Assembly: GCA_947477655.1 (NCBI GenBank)
Contig: CANJTS010000004.1
Coordinates: 186,001-250,000, forward strand
Reading direction: 5' to 3'
Source of the DNA: CAILUG01 sp903844415
GTDB lineage: Bacteria > Pseudomonadota > Gammaproteobacteria > Pseudomonadales > Pseudohongiellaceae
DNA: 64,000 nt
The notes below the pieces were generated by a model. The model had not been told where the DNA came from, searched no databases, and worked only from the letters and a program-made list of their open reading frames with translations. Of the stretch, positions 55,128 through 62,568 are shown piece after piece (position 1 is the first letter of the stretch; each line of letters begins with the position of its first letter). A program made the position numbers and the translations under genes.

Positions 55128-56096
55128 TCAAGCGCGTGTATGCCCAAAAGCCAGCACTTCATCGATACTGTGACTAGCGGTCGCTAACATCAATAAGCGA
55201 TCTACCCCAAGCGCCACACCTGCACACTGCTCCATCCCATGTTCCAGGGCTCGCAGCAGGCGTTCGTCGGCAGCATAAACAGGCAAACCTAATTGCGTGC
55301 GTACTAACTGGTCGGTAGCAAAACGTAAGCGCTGTTCACTGGCATCCACCAGTTCATCATAACCGTTGGCAATTTCCATCCCTTGCACCACCAACTCAAA
55401 CCGCAACGCTACTGATTGGCCTTGTTCATCAGTAGTAATGCGCGCTAGTGCGGCTTGTGATGCAGGATAGTCATAGATAAAAACCGGATCAATCAACTTA
55501 GGTTCGATTACATGACTGTACAGCAGATCCAACAACTCATCTTTGCTGCTGATGCTTGCTGAAATTTCAATATGTTGTTGCGCCTCTTTGGCGAGCATAG
55601 TTGCCGTGGCTTGATGCGGATCGACTGCTAGGTATTGTTGAAACAAGTGCCGGTAACTTATCCGTTTACATGGCACTGTACCTATTATCGCGTGCACCAA
55701 CTGTTCTACTTCGGCCATTAATTGTTCAAGCGAGAACCCCGGTCGATACCACTCGAGCATGGTGAATTCTGGATTATGCCGGGAGCCACTTTCACCATTA
55801 CGAAACGCTTTGCACAGTTGAAAAATTGGCCCGCTACCGTTGGCCAACAAGCGTTTCATCGCAAACTCGGGCGAAGTTTGCAAATACATAAGATGTTCTG
55901 CTGCAAAAGGATGCGGCTGATAACCGCAACTAAGCGGATGTAAGTTGGGGTCAGTGCCAACAGTGTGAGATAACAGCGGTGTTTCTACTTCCAGCACATG
56001 ACGCACGCTGAAGAAATCCCGGATCTGCTGATTGAGCCGCATGCGCGCTTGCATCAGCTCTTGGGTAGCAGTGGGCTGCCATAAAGTGGTTGGCAT
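55128..56096 (-). CDS. epmA: EF-P--(R)-beta-lysine ligase
   Basis: A 322-residue paralogue of class II lysyl-tRNA synthetase lacking the anticodon domain. It attaches beta-lysine to Lys34 of EF-P. Seen: FFSVRHVLEVETPLLS (motif 1) near 28, LQTSPEFAMKRLLANGSGPIFQLCKAFRNGE and HNPEFTMLEWYRPG (motif 2) near 73-118, and a final ALGVDRLLML (motif 3) near 297. AAAGG precedes the ATG and efp ends 19 bases upstream. Together with epmB across the divergent gap this is a complete EF-P modification set. Confidence 0.96.
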   Translation of the reverse strand: MPTTLWQPTATQELMQARMRLNQQIRDFFSVRHVLEVETPLLSHTVGTDPNLHPLSCGYQPHPFAAEHLMYLQTSPEFAMKRLLANGSGPIFQLCKAFRNGESGSRHNPEFTMLEWYRPGFSLEQLMAEVEQLVHAIIGTVPCKRISYRHLFQQYLAVDPHQATATMLAKEAQQHIEISASISSKDELLDLLYSHVIEPKLIDPVFIYDYPASQAALARITTDEQGQSVALRFELVVQGMEIANGYDELVDASEQRLRFATDQLVRTQLGLPVYAADERLLRALEHGMEQCAGVALGVDRLLMLATASHSIDEVLAFGHTRA

Positions 56097-56115
56097 GGTC
56101 AGCCTTTATATAGTG

Positions 56116-56688
56116 TTATTTCTTGACTCGATTTTGATATTCACCAGTACGGGTATCTACTTTCAAGATGTCGCCAATCTCAACAAAAAGCGGCACCTTC
56201 ACGGTAACGCCCGACACCAATATGGCAGGCTTCGTGCCGCCGGTGGCCGTATCACCACGAATGCCAGGATCGGTTTCTACCACTGCCATCTCGACAAAAT
56301 TGGGCGGAGTTACTGCGATGGGGACATCGTTCCACACCATCACGCTGTATACATCCTGTTCTTTCAGCCAGTTGAGATTGTCTACAACCGCACTTTTGTC
56401 GGCGGCTATCTGTTCAAAACTACCGTCGGTTTTCATAAAATGCCAAAACTCACCGTCGGTGTACAAAAATTCCATGTTCGACTCACTTACATCGGCTCCT
56501 TCCAGCGACTCACCCGATTTGAAAGTGCGTTCCCACACACGACCGTTGAGCAAATTGCGCAAACGTACCCGGTTAAATGCCTGACCTTTGCCGGGCTTTA
56601 CGGATTCGTTCTCCAGAATGGAACAAGGATCGCCATCGAGCATCACTTTCAGTCCGGATTTGAATTCGTTGGTGGAAAAAACTGCCAT
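56116..56688 (-). CDS. efp: Elongation factor P
   Basis: A 190-residue translation factor that rescues ribosomes stalled at polyproline stretches. Lys34 in KPGKGQAF is the residue modified by EpmA/EpmB, matching the presence of both genes. The N-terminal KOW-like domain is followed by two OB folds, with FVEMAVVETDPGIRGDTATGGTKPA near 130-154. Start 56688 is behind AGAGG; a frame extending to 56895 is not conserved. It diverges from epmB. Confidence 0.97.
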   Translation of the reverse strand: MAVFSTNEFKSGLKVMLDGDPCSILENESVKPGKGQAFNRVRLRNLLNGRVWERTFKSGESLEGADVSESNMEFLYTDGEFWHFMKTDGSFEQIAADKSAVVDNLNWLKEQDVYSVMVWNDVPIAVTPPNFVEMAVVETDPGIRGDTATGGTKPAILVSGVTVKVPLFVEIGDILKVDTRTGEYQNRVKK

Positions 56689-56838
56689 AAAGTGCCTCTT
56701 GAGTTTTTCACTGCTGACGATGGTGACCAGAGTCGACGGATTTGCAAGGGGGCGAATGATACCTGCGCCACCAGCAACGCGCCAGACCAGGTCAACACGC
56801 GCCGATAAAGGATGAATTGCGAGCAAGATGGTCGGATA

Positions 56839-57849
56839 ATGCCAACTATGATACGTACCATTCCTCTTATTGCTAACCCGTCCTGGCAAGAACAACTTGC
56901 TGATCTGATAACCGATCCACTGGAATTGCTACGCTTGTTACATCTTTCGGCCACGGATATTGGATTTTCGGCTGCTGCACTGCTGTCGTTTCCTCTGCGC
57001 GTCCCTAGGCCTTATTTCAACCGCATCAAAGCCGGCGATCCTCATGATCCACTTTTGTTGCAGGTAATACCGCAGGCCGCCGAAATGGAAACCCACCCCG
57101 GCTACAGCGCCGATCCAGTAGGAGAGAACGAGGTCAATCAGACTAGCGGGCTGTTACACAAATATGGGGGCAGAGTGCTGTTGATCACTACATCCAGTTG
57201 CGCCATCCATTGCCGTTATTGTTTTCGTCGCCATTTTCCTTACGCCGACAATCGTCCCGGGCGTGAACAATGGCAGGAAACTTTTTCTTACATAGCTGCC
57301 AATAACACGATCAGTGAAGTCATTCTGAGCGGCGGTGATCCTCTAGCCACTTCTAATACTTACCTTGCCTGGCTACTGGAAAAAATACTGGCCATTCCCC
57401 ATGTCAAACGTCTGCGCATTCATACCCGGCTCCCCATCATGATTCCGCAACGTGTTGATGAACCTTTGCTCAACATGCTGAGTAATCGCCAGCAGCAAAT
57501 AATCATGGTCTTGCATGCCAATCATGCCCAGGAATTTGATGCAGAAGTTGATGATGCCTGTCGTCGCTTGCGCTCTGCCGGTGTCCACCTTTTGAACCAA
57601 AGTGTGCTGTTGCACGGCATTAACGATAACAGTGCTGCGCTGTGTGCGCTAAGTGAACGTTTATTTGCAGCCGGCGTACTTCCGTACTATCTTCATATGC
57701 TAGACAAGGTAAATGGCGCAGCACACTTTGCTGTTACCGATAGCGTCGCCCACACCCTGATGACCGAGATGCAGAACAATTTGCCCGGATATCTGGTACC
57801 ACGGCTAGTGCGGGAAGACCCCGGCATGCTGAGCAAAACTCCGCTCTAA
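56839..57849 (+). CDS. epmB: Lysine 2,3-aminomutase-type EF-P modification enzyme
   Basis: A radical SAM/PLP enzyme that makes (R)-beta-lysine for EpmA. It has 336 residues from the chosen ATG. The iron-sulfur motif CAIHCRYC lies near residue 121 in TTSSCAIHCRYCFRRHFPY; SEVILSGGDPLA lies near 160. The C-terminal SKTPL contains the PLP lysine expected in short aminomutases. Other in-frame ATGs at 56812 and 56848 are possible, and none has a strong ribosome site. LTDPLELLRLL-type residues at the N-terminus match EpmB. The gene diverges from efp. Confidence 0.95.
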   Translation: MPTMIRTIPLIANPSWQEQLADLITDPLELLRLLHLSATDIGFSAAALLSFPLRVPRPYFNRIKAGDPHDPLLLQVIPQAAEMETHPGYSADPVGENEVNQTSGLLHKYGGRVLLITTSSCAIHCRYCFRRHFPYADNRPGREQWQETFSYIAANNTISEVILSGGDPLATSNTYLAWLLEKILAIPHVKRLRIHTRLPIMIPQRVDEPLLNMLSNRQQQIIMVLHANHAQEFDAEVDDACRRLRSAGVHLLNQSVLLHGINDNSAALCALSERLFAAGVLPYYLHMLDKVNGAAHFAVTDSVAHTLMTEMQNNLPGYLVPRLVREDPGMLSKTPL

Positions 57850-57945
57850 CTGTCAGCCGGCGCAAGCACTACGATTGAGTGCAGGTCAATTCTGCTCTTT
57901 TAGGTGCAGTCACACGCTAGCAACAGGGACAAGTTCTACACTTCG

Positions 57946-60018
57946 ATGACGCCGCAAGCGATTACACATATTTTAGTTGTCTCAGGTAGCGATGGTGTAG
58001 CCAATCGCCTGATCGGCAATCTGCGTAATGACGGCATGCAACTGCGAGCAGCCAATGCCAGCACAGACCAAGAACTGACCACTTTAATAAAACAGGATCA
58101 GTGGGAAATCCTCATCTGGTTCGAAAACAATAAGGTAACAGTCGCAACTGTGCTTGCTCTGTTACAGCGACATGAACAGGATCTGCCTGTCATCGTGGCC
58201 ACCACTGCTGACAAAATGATTGATCTGCTGCATTTATTGAACTTGGGAGTGTCAGACGTGGTACCGCAAGAGCAAGCCAAACGCTTGCTGCTGAGCGTCC
58301 AACGCGAAGCTTCCAATTATTTGCTCAAGCGCCGAGTACGTCAGCTCGAAACAAGTCATCACGAATTAGAAAAACGCCACCGCCTGATTCTAGAGACCAG
58401 CGACAATGCCCTCAGTTATATTCAGGATGGTATCCATTTGTATTGCAACAAAAGTTATGCAGATGTGTTTGGTTATAGCAACGTCAACAGCATCACTACC
58501 ACTCCATTGCTAAACTTGATGGCACCTCAAGACCGCAACATTATAAAAGCTCTGTTGGTGCCTAACTCGTCCGATGAACACGCAGTAACCGTCACCATCC
58601 AGTGTTTCGATGGCAGTCAACAGAGCAAGTTACTCACCTTCACGCCTGTAAATTTCGACAATAAAATCTGTATGCAACTGGCTGTTAGACCAGCCAAAGG
58701 CAATCCCGCATACAGCGAAGAACTGGCTCACCTTCAAACTTTAGATCTGTTGACCAGACTGGAAAACCGCACCCATTTTCTGACTCGTATCGAAGCTGCC
58801 ATTAGTAAAGCAGTACAACAAGGCATATTCAGTTCCTTGCTGGTGATCGCTGTAAACGAATTTGTGGATATAAGTACTGCCATTGGCAAATCCAACGCCA
58901 ATATGGTGCTGAGTGATATTGCCCGATTTTTAAAGGACTTTATCCAGAAGCCGTTTTCTGCGGCTCGAATGGATGAGTATAGCTTTGGTGTGATCATTTA
59001 CGATGGCGATCCCGATGAGGTGATTGCCCTAAGCGCTCTAATCAAGAGCCGAATTAACAACAGGATATCTCCTGCCATGTTGCCATCACTAGAGTTGAGT
59101 TGTTCCATAGGTATGGCATTAATCAATGGTCATGCGCTGGATGCACAGACCATCCTGAACCGTGCCCACAGCAATTTGAAACAGCAATTGCATGCAAACA
59201 GCAGCCAATATCAATTTCGTATTGCCGAGTCTTTACACTATAACGCCAAAGACATGCTGGAATATTTGGATATTGCCCTCGCCCAAAAACGCTTCAAGCT
59301 GTTGTATCAGCCCATCGTACATATTAAAGGAGACAACTTGGCAGGGTACGAAGTGTTAACCCGCATGCTGGATAAAGACAGCAATGAAATATTGCCGAGT
59401 GCTTTTTTCCCCCTAGCCAATCTCAATGGCATGGGTGAGAACATTGACCGTCTCGTGTTCAGTATGGTGCTGGAGTTGCTGCATAATTCACCTAACAACG
59501 AACGTCTTATCGTGACTATTAGCAGCTCTACCTTGATGAGCCGAACTTTTTTACCCTGGCTAAATCAAGCCATGCAAGTGCAGCGAATTCCAGCGCATTT
59601 GCTGGCTATCAAAATCAGCGAAATAGACATCCACAATAACCCGGGCGATGCAGGTGATTTTTGTCAAAATTTGCTCGAATTGGGGCTGCAGCTGATCATC
59701 AGTCATTTTGGTTGTGCCTTGGAACCTTTTGCCATGCTGGATCAACTTCGCCCCCAATTGGTTAAACTTGATGAGACCGTAGTCAGGGATCTTACCTACA
59801 GCTCTTACCAAAAAGTTAATATCCAAAACCTGATACATACTCTGCATACGCGTGGAGTATGTGTCGCGATTCCACATGTAGAAAATATAGCCGTGTTACC
59901 CATCCTATGGGAAACCGGCGCCGACTATGTGCAAGGCGATTGCCTGCAGGCACCAACCAATAAAATGAATTACAACTTCATGATGGAAGAAATAACGCTT
60001 ACAGCTGCACCCAATTAG
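57946..60018 (+). CDS. fimX: FimX-like degenerate GGDEF/EAL c-di-GMP receptor protein
   Basis: A 690-residue protein from the ATG chosen (a GTG at 57904 would add 14). Layout: receiver-like domain (about 5-125) with no phospho-Asp where one is expected (ILIWFE), PAS-like domain (about 145-245), GGDEF domain with the catalytic motif reduced to RMDEY (341-345), and EAL domain reading EVL (469-471). P. aeruginosa FimX has the same order and also EVL; it binds c-di-GMP and localises type IV pilus assembly. The genomic position (orn-rsgA-rhodanese-psd ... parC) matches the pseudomonad fimX region. Neither synthesis nor hydrolysis is expected. No pilus genes are in this window. Confidence 0.82.
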   Translation: MTPQAITHILVVSGSDGVANRLIGNLRNDGMQLRAANASTDQELTTLIKQDQWEILIWFENNKVTVATVLALLQRHEQDLPVIVATTADKMIDLLHLLNLGVSDVVPQEQAKRLLLSVQREASNYLLKRRVRQLETSHHELEKRHRLILETSDNALSYIQDGIHLYCNKSYADVFGYSNVNSITTTPLLNLMAPQDRNIIKALLVPNSSDEHAVTVTIQCFDGSQQSKLLTFTPVNFDNKICMQLAVRPAKGNPAYSEELAHLQTLDLLTRLENRTHFLTRIEAAISKAVQQGIFSSLLVIAVNEFVDISTAIGKSNANMVLSDIARFLKDFIQKPFSAARMDEYSFGVIIYDGDPDEVIALSALIKSRINNRISPAMLPSLELSCSIGMALINGHALDAQTILNRAHSNLKQQLHANSSQYQFRIAESLHYNAKDMLEYLDIALAQKRFKLLYQPIVHIKGDNLAGYEVLTRMLDKDSNEILPSAFFPLANLNGMGENIDRLVFSMVLELLHNSPNNERLIVTISSSTLMSRTFLPWLNQAMQVQRIPAHLLAIKISEIDIHNNPGDAGDFCQNLLELGLQLIISHFGCALEPFAMLDQLRPQLVKLDETVVRDLTYSSYQKVNIQNLIHTLHTRGVCVAIPHVENIAVLPILWETGADYVQGDCLQAPTNKMNYNFMMEEITLTAAPN

Positions 60019-60096
60019 CAAACCCTTGTATCATGGTGTGAATGGGTCAGTTGTCGCGACTGATATATTCTTCGTCTCGTAACCTTTGGAAAATGC

Positions 60097-61431
60097 ATGA
60101 GCATCAAATACAAAATTGCGCTCAGTTTCAGCTTACTGTTAACGCTGGTGCTGGCGGCATTCTGGCTCACCCTAAAATTACAGCTTGAACAAACTCTTGC
60201 TCGCCAAACTGACACCCTTGGGCAGATTCTGGCAAAACAAACTGCAGATTCCATCACCGAACTTGTGTTGGCCAGCGACCTACTAGGCTTGAACGTAGTA
60301 CTTAACCAATTAGCCGGAGAAAATGGTGTGGCCAGCGTCACCATCACTGATGTTGATGGCATTGTGATGGCCGCTACTGGCGATGGCGAAAATGCGGAGC
60401 AGGCCGCTCCTTACATTGCACCCATCTCAGTGCAGGGTGCTATTGCAGGGAATGTATCTTTGTATCTAGATGCAGGCCTGCAGAAAAATCCCGTGGCGCG
60501 TCCAAACCTGCTGTTTTATCTCATCATAGTCGTCGGTATGATTTTGGTAACAGCCACTTCATGGGCATTGGCCACACACATTACCCAGCCACTGGTGGAA
60601 TTACTGGATAAAACTTCCGATCCCCATACCGCTGATGAACCCATCGTTATTAACATAACCCGGCAAGATGAAATTGGTTTGGTGCAACAACGTTTTGCGG
60701 ATTTGTACTATCGGCAGCGGGAACTCGAACAACAAATTGAAGTTACTCGTCTGCCAGATCCCTCACAGGACGAAAAATCTATCCTAAAACCTGAACGCCG
60801 CATGGCTACATTACTGCTAGTGCAAGTTGCCAACTGCAACACAGCCATAGAACTTTTGCATCCGGCGACACTGGCAACGCTGCTACAACAATACCAGTTT
60901 TATCTTCGGCAGGCCGCTCGACTGTACCGTGGGAAAATAAACGGCGTTAATGGCGACTCGATGTTAGTCAGTTTTGATACTAGGCATTGCCAAGAAGAAC
61001 ATGCGTTCAATGCACTTTGTTGTGCGCAGCTTTTTCTGCGCTTAATGAAAAATGTGAGCACCCACCTGCAGGCGCGCAACACACAGGCTCTCGATTTCAA
61101 ATTGTCGGTCCACAGTGGCCCTTTGTACTTTTCACCTGTCTGGATTAAAAACAAAACTGAAAATGACAAGCCCCGTCCAGAATCTGTCATCGGTAAACCC
61201 ATAGAGATGGTCCATGCTTTACTTGGCAGTGGCCGGCCCAGCACCATTGTGGTTAGCGAACTCAGCTACGATTTAGCCGAAGGTGCAACACGATTTATAA
61301 CCGACAACAGCAGCCAAATTACAGTTGGCACAGACAAATTGACACTTATGACCTATAGTCTAACTGCAGATTCGGGCCTCCAGGGTGATTTGCTAGAGCG
61401 ACAGTGCCAGCATTTATTGCCGGAAGCCTAA
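60097..61431 (+). CDS. Membrane HAMP protein with cyclase-like domain missing a metal aspartate
   Basis: A 444-residue membrane sensor-like protein. TM1 is about 8-26, a periplasmic part about 30-137, TM2 about 138-158, and a HAMP-like linker (about 160-210, ending in DEIGLVQQRFADL). The cytoplasmic part from about 236 looks like a class III nucleotide cyclase domain. The second metal position is kept (INGVNGDSMLVSF, Asp287), but the first Asp of the usual xxxxDIxxF motif is replaced in LLLVQVANC (around residue 243). So it is probably inactive as a cyclase and may act as a nucleotide-independent or binding module. It starts 78 bases after fimX. Pseudomonads have a related protein in this region. 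Confidence 0.7.
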   Translation: MSIKYKIALSFSLLLTLVLAAFWLTLKLQLEQTLARQTDTLGQILAKQTADSITELVLASDLLGLNVVLNQLAGENGVASVTITDVDGIVMAATGDGENAEQAAPYIAPISVQGAIAGNVSLYLDAGLQKNPVARPNLLFYLIIVVGMILVTATSWALATHITQPLVELLDKTSDPHTADEPIVINITRQDEIGLVQQRFADLYYRQRELEQQIEVTRLPDPSQDEKSILKPERRMATLLLVQVANCNTAIELLHPATLATLLQQYQFYLRQAARLYRGKINGVNGDSMLVSFDTRHCQEEHAFNALCCAQLFLRLMKNVSTHLQARNTQALDFKLSVHSGPLYFSPVWIKNKTENDKPRPESVIGKPIEMVHALLGSGRPSTIVVSELSYDLAEGATRFITDNSSQITVGTDKLTLMTYSLTADSGLQGDLLERQCQHLLPEA

Positions 61432-61444
61432 CAGTGCAATATGA

Positions 61445-61474
61445 AGTAAGAGTAGGAGTAGAAGTAGAAGTCGA
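61445..61474. repeat. Imperfect hexamer repeat before the response-regulator gene
   Basis: Five imperfect copies of AGTAGA (AGTAAG, AGTAGG, AGTAGA, AGTAGA, AGTCGA) run head to tail between two signalling genes, starting 14 bases after the stop of the HAMP protein. The run ends 32 bases before the next ATG. Its purine-rich copies resemble weak ribosome-binding sequence. Confidence 0.6.
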
Positions 61475-61506
61475 TTGAATCAAAGACTAAAAATGGCAAA
61501 GGCACG

Positions 61507-62547
61507 ATGGAAGACAAGATAAATATTGGGCATCCGTTCTATTTTCCTACCCAAGTAGTGATGGTGGATGATGACCCGAATTTTCTTGAAATAATAAGTT
61601 TGATGTTGAACAAAAATCAGAGCTTTAAATTATTTCAGTCCGCAAAAAGTGCATTGAACTACGCCAATATTGCGCATCAGCATGTTGACTTTCTGCAACG
61701 CTGTTATACCAATTACAAAACCGGCCCTTTGGAATCGGACTCTTTATCACACATCAACATTGGCAAACTTCATCAAGAAGTGCTCAATGGCTTCCGCTTC
61801 CAGACCTGCTCCACTGTCGTTGTTGACTACTCAATGCCAGAAATGAATGGACTGGAATTTTTGACAGCATTAAAAAATCCTTTTATCCGCAAGGTATTAC
61901 TCACCGGCCAGGCTGATATTGAAATTGCGATCAAGGCCTTTAACGAGCATCTAATAGATCAATTTATCGAAAAACATGATCCACACCTCAAACAAAAACT
62001 AAATGCCACCCTTCAGGCATTTCAGAATCAGTATTTTCACAACAGCTTCAAACTAATCACCGACCCAATTATTGCCAACAATTTTCACGGCTTTTTGAAC
62101 AATAATGAATTTCAACAATTTTTTACAGAACTGCGCAAACAGATAAAGTGCGTCGAATATTACCTGGTGGATGTTCCACACAGCGGCTACTTGATGGTCG
62201 ATGCCCAAGGCAAGCGTCAATGCCTGCTGATTTACAACCAGGAAACTCTGGCTCAGCATCATCATCAACTGTTGGAACTACGCGCACCAAAACAATTGTT
62301 GCAACAGGTCGCCTGCGGCGCTCTATTGCCTGGTTACGATTTACAAGCAACAACATTAACGCCGCAGCATAATATACTCTCCGATTGGGAAAAATATTAT
62401 TTTCCGGCTCATAAAATACTGTCATCTACTACTTATTACACGACCATAGTCAGTGATATAGCATTACCTAATATTCACCAAAAAAATATTATTGCCTACA
62501 ACGATTTTCTGGAAAATAAAAATCTGACCCAACAGGTGATGCATTAA
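61507..62547 (+). CDS. Response regulator with enlarged receiver domain and unknown output
   Basis: A 346-residue protein. The receiver has the acidic pocket DDD at 21-23, phospho-acceptor Asp107 in VVVDYSMPEMNG, Thr133 in LLTGQAD and Lys156 in FIEKHDP, so all phosphorylation residues are present. The distance from acidic pocket to phospho-Asp is about 85 residues instead of about 44. That leaves an insertion of roughly 40 residues (about 57-98), containing YKTGPLESDSLSHINI. The rest (about 165-346) has no DNA-binding or enzymatic motif I recognise. No histidine kinase is adjacent. It may act with the FimX-like and HAMP proteins upstream (75-base gap). Confidence 0.78.
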   Translation: MEDKINIGHPFYFPTQVVMVDDDPNFLEIISLMLNKNQSFKLFQSAKSALNYANIAHQHVDFLQRCYTNYKTGPLESDSLSHINIGKLHQEVLNGFRFQTCSTVVVDYSMPEMNGLEFLTALKNPFIRKVLLTGQADIEIAIKAFNEHLIDQFIEKHDPHLKQKLNATLQAFQNQYFHNSFKLITDPIIANNFHGFLNNNEFQQFFTELRKQIKCVEYYLVDVPHSGYLMVDAQGKRQCLLIYNQETLAQHHHQLLELRAPKQLLQQVACGALLPGYDLQATTLTPQHNILSDWEKYYFPAHKILSSTTYYTTIVSDIALPNIHQKNIIAYNDFLENKNLTQQVMH

Positions 62548-62568
62548 TCTACTGCTGTTGAAGAATCC

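Noticed and set aside
56032..56808. 258-residue plus-strand open frame over efp/epmA
   Set aside because: It overlaps two well-supported genes on the other strand and has no family motifs.
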